A DNA stretch of 64,000 nt from Sorghum bicolor (lineage: Eukaryota; Streptophyta; Magnoliopsida; Poales; Poaceae), in NCBI RefSeq assembly GCF_000003195.3, contig NC_012870.2, positions 6,254,501 through 6,318,500 of the forward strand, read 5' to 3'. The translations under genes were made by a program, and so were the position numbers. The notes beneath the pieces were generated by a model. That model was not told the DNA's origin. It saw nothing but the letters and a program-made list of their open reading frames with translations, and ran no database searches. Positions 45,671-57,194 of the stretch are shown one piece after another (position 1 is the first letter of the stretch; the number at the start of each line of letters is the position of its first letter).

Positions 45671-46245
45671 GGTCTTGTTTAGTTCCTACAAAATTTTGTA
45701 AAATTTTTCACATTCTCCATCACATCGAATCTTTAGATGCATGCATGAAGTATTAAATATAGATGAAAATAAAAACTAATTATACAGTTTGGTCGGAATT
45801 AATGAGATAATTTTTTTGAAACTAATTAGTCTATAATTAAATAATACTAGCAAAACATGCCCGTGCGTTGCAACGGGAGAAAAAATATATCAAATTTTAC
45901 ATATAATATATACATATATGTCTATAGAATTCTATGAGCTTCTTTTAGTGGGTCTTAAACTTTTGTTTTATAACAGAAGAAAAAGACTATGAAAAAAATG
46001 ATTTTTAATACGGTACGGACTTAATCTATATTATGAGTATCACATTCATCATAAAATGAAGAACAACATTTCACATCACATCGAATCCTGCAGCACATGC
46101 ATAGAGCACTAAATATAGATAAAAGAAATAACTAATTACACAATTTATCTGTAATTTACGAGACAAATCTTTTGATCATAGTTAGACTACCAATGAAAGT
46201 GATAATTTTTCTATTTTACATAAATTTTTAGAAGTAAACGAGGCC
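45671..46245. mobile_element. Two truncated GGCCTTGTTTAGTT MITEs split by a Helitron end
   Basis: The left part (45671 to about 45845) starts GGTCTTGTTTAGTTCC and stops mid-element. The right part (about 46070-46245) starts again inside the family and ends AAACGAGGCC. Between them, 45848 onwards reads CTAGCAAAACATGCCCGTG and continues as the inverse of the Helitron 3' end at 3922-3951. A minus-strand Helitron therefore seems to have entered a MITE; its other end was not found. Confidence 0.55.
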
Positions 46246-46880
46246 TAAAAACCGGCATGAGCGAGCGCCCAGTGGGGGAAGTGGAACGCAGCTGCACTCG
46301 AGTGACAGCAGCTCCACGGAAAAGTAACTTCAGCAAGCAAGCACAAGCGGCACACCGCCCCGCCTCTACCCTTCCACATCTCTCTCTCATCGTGTGTTGT
46401 GTACAGTAGTGCTCTGCTGCTGCCGTCCTGCAGCCAGCCACAGGGAGCTCAAAGCTATTGTTGGAGCTCAAGCACCAAGGAGGAATTCGGCCAGCGCCCA
46501 CAGGCCACAGGCTACACCTCATTCAAGAATCTTTCAGCTTTTTCCAAACAGAACCAACCTCGGGCCACGGCTTCTTCTTGATCTGCGGCGCCCGTTCTAG
46601 AGGTGTCGATGGGGTCGCGTGGGCGGGTGCGACCCGTTCACGACCGACCCGTTCCTAGGTCGTGATCTATTCGATTTCGGATCGAAGATGGACAGGTAGG
46701 AGCGGGCAGAAAAAAAAAAAGCCATCACTCATTCATCTGTTCCCCACCGCAAGCTCATCTGTTCCCACGCGAGCTCATCCGTTCCCCCACTGCGAGCCTC
46801 ATCTGTGCGAGCGCCGAGCGGACGGCCCTCCGACCCCTTCGCACACCCCGCGCCAGCAGCAAGATCTGTCCCTGGAGACG
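46246..46880. other. Spacer with a hAT-like terminus
   Basis: TAGAGGTGTCGATGGGGTCG at 46598 resembles the terminus of the hAT element at 10584-11211 (inverted end TAAAGATGTCAATGGGG). A matching right end was not found. An A10 run lies at about 46711. It is followed by the captured transporter exon. Confidence 0.4.
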
Positions 46881-47126
46881 ATGGAGCTGCAGGAGGTGCG
46901 CGCTCGCAGCGGCGCCGACATGAAGCGCGACCTCACATGGTGGGACCTCGCATGGTTCGGCGTCGGCACCGTCATCGGTGTCGGGATCTTCGTGCTCACG
47001 GGTCGGGAGGCCAAGGAGGACGTCGGCCTCGCCATCGTCATCTCCTACGTCGTCTCCGGCGCCTCCAGCATGCTCTCCGTCTCGCGGTGTGTCCGAGTCG
47101 CTGGTGGCGCCCGGCGATGGGGTTAA
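46881..47126 (+). pseudogene. Cationic amino acid transporter N-terminal fragment
   Basis: About 70 codons match the N terminus of CAT-type amino acid permeases: MKRDLTWWDLAWFGVGTVIG, GIFVLTGREAKEDVGLA and IVISYVVSGASSMLSV, covering the first membrane segment and part of the second. The similarity stops abruptly at about 47083. The frame then runs into unrelated sequence and a TAA at 47124-47126. A working transporter has about 12 to 14 membrane segments and about 600 residues, so this is a non-functional fragment. The hAT-like terminus about 280 bp upstream suggests capture by a transposon. Confidence 0.7.
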
Positions 47127-47214
47127 GGACGGCGATAGGGCCTCCTCCGCCGCGCTCTCCTCCTCCAGCCATGAGGTATGTCCCTGCCCGCGCCTAACTT
47201 GAGAAAATCTTGAA

Positions 47215-47312
47215 GATCTGAGAAAACCTATTTGATGTTATATTGGGAGATCTGAGAAAACCTATTTGATTTTATATTGGGAGATCTGAGAAAAACTATT
47301 TGATTTCAGATT
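47215..47312 (+). repeat. Tandem repeat, three 34-bp units
   Basis: Units start with GATCTGAGAAAA at 47215, 47249 and 47283. The first two differ at one position; the third is partial and diverges at its end. It lies just downstream of the transporter fragment. Confidence 0.92.
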
Positions 47313-47390
47313 GGCTCTTCCACCGGTTCCGGACGGAGTTGGGCCGAGACAGACGGAGGCAGGCAGAAAACTTTTAGGCAGACTGAAATT

Positions 47391-47485
47391 TTCACAATTT
47401 AGTAGTAGGTATAGATTTGTCAAATACAAACGAAAGTGCTACGGTGTCGATTTCCTAAAACTTTTTCGTAACGAAACAAGTCCTG
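47391..47485. mobile_element. GGCCTTGTTTAGTT-family MITE, 3' fragment
   Basis: Only the right third is present: ATTTGTCAAATACAAACGAAAGTG through to CGAAACAAG. The left part is missing. Confidence 0.6.
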
Positions 47486-47499
47486 TGAAACTGCCGAGT

Positions 47500-47900
47500 C
47501 GCGCGGGAGTCGGAACGCGGGTCGGTTGGATGGAGCCCCACTGGCTGGCCGCCCGCCCGCCGTCACGTGGCAGCAACAGCAACACCCCCACGCGTCGCGT
47601 CAGCTTTGAGAGATCTTTCTGCTGCCGCTTTGCCTTTTTCTGGAAGCATCGGCGCGCATCTACTGTAGGAGTACAGCAAGTCGGCAACTGCCGGCCGGCC
47701 CTCCTCGGCGTCCGCACCTGGAACCCGGATACGGCTACTATCTGCCGCCGACCCACCAGCTATCAACGGGCGCGGCGCAACAAAGTCCGCTTATCACCGT
47801 CACAACTGACGATCACTCCACTCGCCAGTTTTTCTGGAAGACCAGCCGAGCCCGCCCGGGCGGTTTGTTTGTTTATTGCAGCCGTGCCAGGCTAGCAAAG
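47500..47900. repeat. Unclassified GC-rich repeat, copy 3
   Basis: Colinear with 43951-44400. AAAGTCCGCTTATCACCG lies at 47784. CGCGTCAGCTTTGA is shared with copy 1 near 41820. A run of codons is open on both strands in parts of it, but the other copies do not keep those frames. Confidence 0.55.
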
Positions 47901-49640
47901 CCGGCCGGCAGGTGCGGTACTGGTACACTACTCCTCTCGTGTGAATCGTGGTCTACTCCACCTGACATGCATCGTGTTAATTTGTGGCTGTGGCCGTGCT
48001 CGTACGTACGCAGAGAGCTGCCATGTATGCATCGCAAAGGAATCGCGCAAAAAAAAAAAATGCATCGCAAAGTCCTCCGGTTCCCGTGGAGCATGTGTCC
48101 ACCGCTGCCACCACACAGCTTTTGCACACGGAGTATGGCTGTTCGTAACAGACTACAGTACGGCGGGTTAGAAATCATTCACCGTATTTTTTGTTCAACA
48201 ACGTGGTACCGTCCGCCCGCCATTGTTGCCGTATCGCCTGATCGCCAGATCATTGTAGCACATATGCTAGCTACTATAATTTTCGCTTTTCAAACCATGT
48301 ACGTTACAAAATCGTTTAATGCAAGTTTAGATCGTACGTATTAATTCAAAAAGAAAATTAACATTGAAAGAACAAATGCCGGCCATGCATTCATCAGGAT
48401 GTGTCCTTGTGCTCCGAACAACCGAAGACATGAATTAGATACTCATTGTCAACGATTAGGTTAGTCTCAGTTAAGAATTCCATATTACAGTTATTAAGAC
48501 TGTCACATCAGAATTTGTGTTGATAACCATGTCAACGGGTTTCATCTAGATGAAACTAGATCCATATATCTTTCTTCATAATTAACCTGTCAAGTTATCA
48601 TTTTTGCTGACATGTCATAGGTACTAAATGCAAATGAAACTCACACTGAGATACATATTTGTAGAGCCCGTTTACATTAGTTGGAGTTTGGCCAAAAATA
48701 AAAAGTCTGTTGATTATGGATTGTAAATGCTGGCATGCACTATACTGTTATGATCCTTAATTAAATTGAACGAAGACTATATTTTCATATTAATAAAAAA
48801 TTAGCATATGTACACTGTCAAAGTTGTTTCCACAGGTTGTCCATATAGAGGCCCATGCTAAAGTTCTTAATGATCGCAGACTTTGAATACATGAACCTCA
48901 TGCTACACGGTTAAAGAAAAAGAACATGATCGACAAAGTATTGGATTTCCTCTCATTTCCAATTGACACACTTGGGTGCTAGCTACCAAAAGGCTCTTTC
49001 GTAGTCCATATCTCACGCAGTGTTACACATGTGCATGTGGTAACTAGTAAAGTATAGCAACTAGATGATTTTTATAAAGAAGAAGTACGAGTACTTATAT
49101 ACATGGTCGATGTGTCACGGAGTTTGACGTTTAGGATAGGGAAATGAAGCTACCGTGGTCTTGTTCTTGTACCGGATCAGTGTGCCTAGTCACGTACACG
49201 CAGTCACATAGAAAACTGCATGAAGTTACTCTTACAGCGATAGATGCAACAACCTATCACCAAACAAACGGTCTCCGGAACCTGTAAACCGGACACGGTT
49301 AAGGGAAAAAAAAACAAGAACGGCAAGTCAAATCAACCAATCCTATAAAGCGACACCTCACGGGATAACCACCGTAGACTCGGCGCCTATTCTCCCCCCA
49401 CCCGTCACCACCCCACACGCGCTTTCGCCGCACCAAAGCGTCGTGAGCTGCTACTTAACCTAACCCCACCGCCAAACGATTCCCCATTCCTGATTCCAAC
49501 CAGCCCATTCGAGTACACACGGGGAGCGGGGGAAGGGAAGCCAAGAACAAGCAGGCGATAGTCGTCTTCGTGCGCGCTGGTGGGTGTTGACAGAGAGAAA
49601 GAGAGAGGAAAGGTCGGATTTTGTTTTACGGCTGCGCTGA
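47901..49640. other. Spacer with MITE fragment; PP2C upstream region
   Basis: No gene is recognised. 48460-48660 is a diverged relative of the MITE at 37229-37434 (GTTAGTCTCAGTT left, AAACTCACACTGAGATACAT right). From 49380 the sequence becomes the GC-rich 5' region of the PP2C gene, with likely 5' UTR up to 49646. Confidence 0.4.
49344..49350 (+). promoter_or_regulatory. Possible TATA box of the PP2C gene
   Basis: TATAAAG about 300 bases upstream of the PP2C start codon. It would imply a 5' leader of about 270 bases, long but common in grass PP2C genes. No better candidate lies closer. Confidence 0.4.
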
Positions 49641-49646
49641 GGAGAG

Positions 49647-51804
49647 ATGTTGAGGGCGGTGGCGAGGTGCTGCGGTCACTGGCCGCCGGGCGCCGCGGCG
49701 GCGGACGGGATGCTGTGGCAGACGGAACTGCGGCCGCACGCGGCGGGGGAGTTCTCGATGGCCGCGGCGCAGGCCAACGTGACCATGGAGGACCAGGCGC
49801 AGGTGCTGGCCTCCCCGGCCGCCACCCTCGTCGGCGTCTACGACGGACACGGCGGGGCGGACGCATCCCGGTTCCTCCGATCCCGACTCTTCCCCCATGT
49901 CCAACGTGCGTTTGATTGCTGTTTACTGGTATCCGCCTTCTCCTTTCTGGGCTTTTGATCGTTCCTCGCTGATTCTGAGAGTTTCATGTGGCAGGCTTCG
50001 CGAGGGAGCAAGGGGGCATGAGCGCGGAGGCGATTCGGAGCGCGTTCGGCGCGGCCGAGGAGGAGTTCCATAAGCAGGTGAGGCAGGAGTGGACGAAGCG
50101 GCCGCGGCTGGCTGCTGTGGGCTCATGCTGCCTGCTCGGGGCCATCTCCGGGGACACGCTGTACGTGGCCAACGCCGGGGACTCCCGCGCCGTGCTCGGC
50201 CGTCGAGTGGTCGGCGGTGGGGTGGCCGTCGCCGAACGGCTGTCCACCGAGCACAACGCGGCGTCCGAGGAGGTGCGGCGGGAGCTCACCGCGCTCAACC
50301 CCGACGACGCGCAGATCGTGGTGCACGCCAGAGGGGCGTGGAGGGTGAAGGGGATAATTCAGGTGAGAACGCGATCAGTTAGCCGTCTCATTTGATTGAT
50401 TTGGTGCGCCTGTTGTGGAATTTGGGGGGAAATATCTTTCTTTGGTTGCTCCTTGGTGTGTCTGTGTTAGAATTTGGAGTAGTTTGTTTGCGAGTTACTA
50501 ACATATTACATGGTGGCATTATAAGTCTGTAACAAAATTATATTATACTGTTAGTTCCCTGATTTGTGCTCCAGTGTCAATAAATTATGCCCTAGCGTGA
50601 GCCAGGGGACCAGAGATTTGGAATCAAGCTTCAAGTCATACAATTTTCTCCTTTTCTTATGCCTGTTCTGCTAACTTTGCGTAGATTGCTATGCTTTTGA
50701 TGATCTATGCTATGATGGAACTAACACAATGGAAAAGTCTCCATCAAAGGTTTTACTAGTTAAATGCTGTTCGATCATACTGACGATTTTTTCTAACCAC
50801 TCCAAGAAAGAACACTCCACCTTTTGACTTTTCATATCTTGATATCACTATTATGCTAAATATCTTTTCGGACTTTAGTTAGTGTACAACTTAGCATAGT
50901 ATCCTGGTCCTGGGACAGTAACCTGCACGTGAACTACTTTATATATCTGACCTAGCTTATGAATTTCACACATTGTTTGATCAACTTATGTATCATATCT
51001 TCCAATCGATATTCTCCAAATATCTTTTCAGTTATTACAACTAGCTTAGCATCCTGATCTTGCAACTTCTGCACATGGTCCGCATCTGAGTTGCAAGCTG
51101 CTTATATTTCTTGGTGAACCATTGTCCTTGGCAAGTGGTCAACACTGGTGAATGTGAAAGTGACGTTTTAGAAGTAAGCTAACATGTGAATGTTGTAATG
51201 TCAGGTGTCAAGATCCATTGGCGATTTTTATCTGAAGAAACCAGAGTATAGCTTGGACCCCTTGTTTCGGCAAGTTGGCGCCCCTATTCCATTGAAGAGG
51301 CCAGCTCTTAGTGCTGAACCATCAGTTCAAGTACGCAAGCTGAAACCAAATGACCTATTTCTGATATTTGCTTCGGATGGTCTTTGGGAGCACCTCAGCG
51401 ACGATGATGCGGTGCAAATTGTCTTCAAGAATCCAAGAACAGTAAGTGATCCTCACTGGTCATTTCATTATATGGTTTGTCTATGCTTAAATCGTTTGCA
51501 GTCTAACTAATTCCGTCTTCACAAACTTTTTCAGGGGATAGCCAACAGATTGGTGAAGGCTGCCTTGAAGGAAGCAACCAGGAAGAGAGAGGTCAGGTAC
51601 CGTGACCTGAGGACGATCGACAGGGGAGTGAGGCGGCATTTCCACGATGACATCAGCGTCGTTGTGGTCTACCTTGATCGCCACCGCGAGCGCCGCCACA
51701 CCAGGGTCATCGATTCGAGCAGCAACTGCACCAGTGCGCCCGTCGACATCTACTCCTCCAACACCCACCAGTCAGCAGAGCCCTTGCACGCTTATAAGTG
51801 CTGA
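49647..51804 (+). CDS. Protein phosphatase 2C, clade D type
   Basis: Mn/Mg-dependent Ser/Thr phosphatase. Coding exons 49647-49905, 49995-50362, 51205-51441 and 51535-51804 are all GT-AG and the frame closes at 377 residues. Metal and catalytic motifs: MED (47-49), [13 protein letters not shown] with D66 and G67, [18 protein letters not shown] (211-216), [11 protein letters not shown] with D267, and [12 protein letters not shown] with D326-D327. All are intact. The C-terminal tail after about 337 is Ser/Asn/Thr-rich and not conserved. The N-terminal [12 protein letters not shown] and the four-exon structure match clade D PP2Cs, members of which restrain plasma-membrane H+-ATPase or immune kinases. 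The specific target here is inferred only at clade level. The long second intron (50363-51204) contains nothing recognised. Confidence 0.93.
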
Positions 51805-52687
51805 ACTCTGGGTAGAGGAATGTTGGGTTGTCTTGCAAGTTAGGCTCTCTCTTGCTGGTGAACGGTGGAGTCGCAGAGCAGGGGAACGACTCGCTGCAGT
51901 GTTATTGCCATCGGAAGAACTCGGAGATGTACATAGATAGCGTGGGGTGCGTAGCATTTTGGTGCCGGAGAATATCATTTGGTCCCGAACTACGTAGATA
52001 ATTGGTTGATCACAGCATTTTCTTGTTTATTTTTGTCTGATTATGCTTAACCAGCAGACAGCAGTAAGCCCGTCCATTGGATCGGAATTAATTTAAGAGA
52101 TCTGTAATACAGGGGTGTCTTGAAATAGTTGATGACGAACTGGAGGTTAGTGGAGACCAAAGAATATATGCTCTGCTTACGATCTGGAAGTTAGGTTGTG
52201 ACCTGAGAATATATACTCTTTGCAACGGATGAGATGCTCCTTATTTCATTTAGCAATGCCTTTTGTCGGAAACTTCTTTACTTTATGTATAGTGACAAGA
52301 TTACCTCTACCTGGAATCGTTGAAATTCTTCATTGTTCGTGATGTGGAACGGACTGTTCAAATATCTCTTCGTACTGTTTAGTGGAACGGACTGTTCAGG
52401 TCGTTCGCTGCGTAATTACGCCTTCTGTTTTGATAATGTACAGTGGTTTTAAACGCTCCTCATCGGAATACGTCTTCCAAACGGGAAGACGGACTCTAAT
52501 ACTGGGCATCTCTTCTTATTCCCTGAGCCAGTGAGCCTACAAGGCTACAGCCTAGAAGCTTCCACACACTATTTCACAGACCCATCTCCAAAAGGCCAAA
52601 ACCCCAAAACCCTCGTTCTCGTTCCCCCATTGCCATTATCCGAACCCAAGCCGCCCCAGGGGTCCGACCACAGAACCGAGCCCAAAA
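51805..52687. other. PP2C 3' flank and SWIB upstream region
   Basis: Likely PP2C 3' UTR to about 52100, then AT-rich spacer. GTGGAACGGACTGTTCA occurs twice (about 52343 and 52382), 39 bases apart. The last 150 bases are the 5' leader of the SWIB gene. Confidence 0.4.
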
Positions 52688-55104
52688 ATGGCGGCCGCCT
52701 CCTCCATGCTCACCGCCGCGTCGCTCTCCTTCTCCCCGCTCCCAGCTCCGCGCCTCCCGGCCGCCGCCTCCTTCGCTCCGCCGCGCCGCGCGGCAGCCGC
52801 ACTCGTCGTGCGCGCGGCGGCCGCCTCGTCCAAGTCCCCGGCCGCGGCGGAGACGGCCCCGAAGAAGAAGAGGGCGACCGGCATCACCCAGCCGAAGCCC
52901 GTGTCGCCGGCGCTGCAGGCAATCGTGGGCGAACCGGTTATCCCCCGCACCGAGGCCCTCAAGCGCCTCTGGGCCTACATCAAGGAGCATAACCTCCAGG
53001 TCCCGAGCAAAAACCCTTGCTTACTTACGCTGTATCTGTACATTGTGGTTGGTATAGCTTGTTTGGATGCATGCTGAAGATGTTTAATAGCGCCAAGCAG
53101 GAATTGATGTGACCGTTTTACCCTGAAAGGCACCAAATTTTAGTTGATGTGGTGTATCATTCCACCAATAGTCATTGTAGGATTCTAACATTGGTCAATG
53201 GTGCATCAGTTAGGATTCTGCCAATAGTCACTGCATAAATTAGGGTTTGTTTTCTTTTAAAAAATAAATTAGGGTTTGTGCAATCAAACTAATTGCACTG
53301 TGACTGGTTTTCTCTCAATTGATCATGACTGGTTTTCTCTCAATGGATCATCGATGAAGTAAATGAGAAGCCTGTACATGTCATTTTTCATACAAACTCT
53401 GAAGACATTGTAATCAAGTCCACAGTACATGATATTTGAGTGTGTAGTCTTAGGGCTGTTTGGATACAAGGGCTAATAATCACTAGCTAGCTAAAAATTA
53501 GCTCTAGTGCATCCAAACAGGAGAGCTAATAGGTGGCTAATTTTTTAGCCAAGTGTTCAACTAGTAGTTAGCCAACTTGCTAGACAACCATAGCTAATCT
53601 GTGCTCATTTTTAGCCCAGCTAGTAATGAGCCATGTATATCCAAACATGCCCTTAGATGGAGCCTGTTCGGATGAGCTAGGGCTAGTTACTAGTTAGGCT
53701 AAAAACTAGCTGATATTTGCTAGCTAGTTGGCTAAGAGCATCTCCAAGAGCTTGGCTAAAATTAATAGCCAAATTCTAATGTTTAGCCATTTTATAAAAT
53801 AGATAACTTCTTTAAAAAAGAAGAGGTTTACAACAGTCTTGCTATCAGATAGCTAGTGCCAGTGGTTGGCTATATATGGCCAACAAAAATCAAGGGATAA
53901 CAAATTTTCTATTTTACAAAACCAAATAGCACATCTGTTGGAGCCTATTTTTCTACTATAAAAGTTCTAAAAAGCCTCCATAATAAGAATAGCAAAGCTG
54001 TTGGAGTTGCTCTAACAATTAGTTCAAGACTTGGCTAAAAAATTAGCCCACCTACTAGCCCTCCTGTTTGGATGCACTAGGACTAATTTTTAGCAAGCTA
54101 GCAATTAGCTCTTGTATCCAAACAGGCCCATAGTGTAGCATTTAATATGATGTGTTGTGGGTGATGTTATGATTTGCGGGTGTTGCTGGTTGTGACAGAG
54201 ATAGGATTGTCTTATACTTTTCTTTGATATGTTTGTTCAACAGAATATGATTTCTAGTTTTTATGCTGTTAAAATTCAATTTGCCTGCATCATCTACTGT
54301 TTGAAAGATCTTCCCAATTCTATATCTTGAGTTTGATTGATACAGGTGTTTGTTGTTTTGGGTTGTCAATTGCGATGAGTTGGCACATGTAACACACTGC
54401 TTATAATCCAAGTCCTTGGAAGCATGCTTGGACTTTGGATTTAGTATTATGATAAAGTTGTTAACCTTGGTAATGTGCTAATTATGATGATTGAACGATC
54501 TGAGGTTCATCTCCTCATTAATCAAGGATTACCTGCTCCCCAAATATCCTAAAAAAAATTGGGATATGAACAAAGGATGTAGGGTGTATTAGAATTAGAA
54601 AAGGTCAAACATTGTGATCTTTTTTACTATCAATTAGTGAAAAATACAAGTATGTCTTTGTCTAGTGCACAAAAGGTGCATCAATAATTCAGTACATTCA
54701 TTCATTTTCGCATGCATTTAGTAAGATGTTGGTTTAGAGTAACTGGTAATATATATACGATAAATTAATGATCAAAGCATACCAACGACTTTCTCAACTC
54801 CTATCCTAATACGCCTTATAAAAAGATGCATTGCTCATGATTCATGCTTTTATCAAAGTCCATTTTACCATCTGCATTCTATTTTTCACTGTACCTTATC
54901 TGCTGATCACGGTAAAGATGATATCTCTCTATTTAACTATACTTTGTGTGTTGCCTTGTCTAACACTTTTGCCCTTGCTTTCAGGATCCTTCTGACAAAA
55001 AGGTGGTCATCTGTGATGAGAAGTTGAAGGTCCTGTTTGCTGGGCGGGAGCGAGTTGGATTCCTTGAGATCGCCAAGCTTCTCAACCCTCACTTTGTGAA
55101 GTGA
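52688..55104 (+). CDS. Plastid-type SWIB/MDM2-domain protein
   Basis: Small SWIB-domain protein of 143 residues in two coding exons, 52688-52999 and 54985-55104, joined across a 2-kb GT-AG intron. Residues 1 to about 45 are Ala/Ser/Pro-rich with basic residues and no acidic ones, a typical chloroplast transit peptide. A basic KKKRATG stretch follows. The SWIB fold covers about 70-143: PVSPALQAIVGE, RTEALKRLWAYIKEHNLQ, then DPSDKKVVICDEKLKVLF and FLEIAKLLNPHFVK. Stand-alone plant SWIB proteins of this form are associated with organellar nucleoids or with chromatin. The transit peptide favours plastids here. It is too short to be a SWI/SNF core subunit. Confidence 0.92.
53453..53652. mobile_element. 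Tourist-like MITE in the SWIB intron
   Basis: A 200-bp element with GGGCTGTTTGGATACAAG and ATATCCAAACATGCCC ends, flanked by TTA (53450-53452 and 53653-53655). The interior is rich in GCTAGCTA/TAGCTAGC words. Confidence 0.85.
53659..54129. mobile_element. Related MITE carrying a nested insertion
   Basis: Left end GGAGCCTGTTCGGATGAGC and right end TATCCAAACAGGCCC belong to the same family as 53453-53652. The element is interrupted by the MITE at 53736-54012. Without that insertion it would be about 190 bp. Confidence 0.75.
53736..54012. mobile_element. MITE nested inside another MITE
   Basis: A 277-bp element with GAGCATCTCCAAGAG and GTTGGAGTTGCTC ends (the common grass GAGCATCTCCAA family), flanked by TAA at 53733-53735 and 54013-54015. 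It lies within the host MITE 53659-54129. Confidence 0.85.
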
Positions 55105-57190
55105 GAAGGCACTCCCAGGAGTTGAGTTGGCCTATGGATGGTCACTTGTGATCTTGACAGTGCGTGGGTTGGTTTTTGGTAGACTCAGACCCTGAGTTAG
55201 CTCGACTTAGTAGAATGCTGTAGCTCTTGCAGACGATGTTAGTGTGTGCGCCCTTCGTGGTGGTCTGGTGGTAGTTATATAATAAATGACTGGTTGTTCC
55301 TAGTAGCCTTCAGCTCGTATGCAGTTAGCCTGTGCTGTGGGAAGTAATGTGTTCTGCTGTTGTTTAAGCATTGCCCAGTCAACATTGGCAGATTAGTCCT
55401 TGTCCTTGCAATGGGTATATAAGGATATTGTCGTGCGATTTCTCATTCGACATGGATTGGTAATTGGTTGTTTCATTCTGATTTATCTGGTGAGCTATCA
55501 ACTTATTAGTAGAGTGAATGAATTAAACAGCATTGTCGTTGCCTGAGCCTAAGCTGGTTACGTAGGCCTATTTTTACCTGGGCCAACACTGGGTCCAGCC
55601 CTGAAATACTATCGGGTCCAAAGTCTAAATGCTTATCCATTTCGGCCTACGCGACGCGAGGCAGCAGAGTGCAGAAACTAGGTAGCAGAGTGCAGAGTGT
55701 CAATGCACACAGCTACCAAGACTATAAAAATAGAAGTTTCATAGAGATGAAACTTCTCTCTCATCCGATGAAACTCCTTCATTTAACGACCCTACCAAGT
55801 CAGCAGTTTTGCTTATGTAACATCCTATTTAATGTGCATGACACTCTCATGAAACATGCATTGAGCGCAATAGTTGATCTTAGCGCAGACAAATTTCGTC
55901 GGTTCGAGGCAGGGACGTGTTGTGGCTTCGTTGTTCGTTCACGTTCCTCGTAGTCGTAGGCATGTAAGTCTTCGTGGAACTCGACCACGACCACACACAC
56001 CACCTACGCCACGTCGCGAACTATGGTACACCAGCACCACAAATCCACAGTCGTGTCTGAAAATCTGCACCGCCGCCTTGTTACGTGTGGTTTTGAGGGC
56101 TTCACCTTCACGCACCCCGCGCCTGGTGCGCTCGCGTGCCCCAGCCGATGATAGGCTGCTTGGCGCTGCTGTGTACTACTAGCTCCCAGCAACAGCATCA
56201 GACACTGCCACAAGACATTTGGACGAACGAAACCGCGTGCTTCGCCGTCTGCCACCCGAGCGAACGCGGCTCCCACACTGAGGGAGTGAGGGGTCTCGGC
56301 AATCGTCAATCAGCAATCACCATGGCCCGTCGCGATCGCGTCCTCCATCATGCCCGGCCGCGCCGCGGGATCGCCAAACAAAGCCGACGCGCCTACCCCC
56401 CCGCGCCTGTGTTTCTTATCTGTGCTCGCGCCTATCCGTACGTGCTCTGGCTCTACCGCACGCCGCCGTGGCGAAGACGAGACGATTATTCGTTCGCGCG
56501 CATGTGCGGCCGCTGCCGTCCAAGCGGGCCGAACCGAACACGAGCAGCGGGAAACCAGAGCAGCACAACCGCAAAGTGCGTGCGTGCGGGCGGGTTGTGT
56601 TGTGTTGTGCGTTCCAGACGGATGGTGTCAAAAAGAGCGCCGTTACATGTGTGACAGACAAAAGGCGCTCTGACGCCGGGGCAGTTGAACCCCGCGGACG
56701 TATCGACCTCGAACGTATCCTGAGGCAAAGATGCTTCCGTTCTGTAGTAGTAAACCAGTGGTTTGAAGAGCAGCTGTAGTAGTAAATTAAACCAGTGGTT
56801 TACTTGCTTGCCTTGTAAGAATGGCGTGCTCTCCTTTCGCTTTTACACTTCCCTCGTGCTCTCTCATCGCGTGGTGTGTCTGCGGCTGCGACTCTCTTGC
56901 ACGCCACATCTCTAGGAGGATGAGTGAGCACGCGTGCTGGTGACTAGCGAACGTTCCAGGCTGCTTCCCTTTAGTGTATGAAGAATTCAGACAACAGACG
57001 CCTATCAATTCCACTTGCCCGGCTAAAGGGAAGCAGCAGCGCGCTCAAGGAGCATGTTCAGATCGGACTGGACCGCGTTAACAACGAGCAAAGTGAGAGT
57101 GAGAGCCGGCAGTTCGCATGCATTTTGACACCCGGCGCGCCGCCGTAGCACAAGAAACAGTTGACGCGGTACACGCGATCGACTTTGAAA
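55105..57190. other. SWIB 3' UTR and gene-free spacer
   Basis: 3' UTR to about 55400. 55722-55870 is an inverted fragment of the MITE family at 37229-37434 (ending CATGAAACATGCATTGAG). From 55960 the DNA is GC-rich with overlapping Arg/Cys/Ser-rich frames up to 172 codons on both strands, none with a domain. Confidence 0.4.
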
Positions 57191-57194
57191 CCCT

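Noticed and set aside
56136..56779. Open frames up to 172 codons near 56 kb
   Set aside because: Overlapping frames on both strands with no recognisable motif; the composition alone accounts for the lack of stops.
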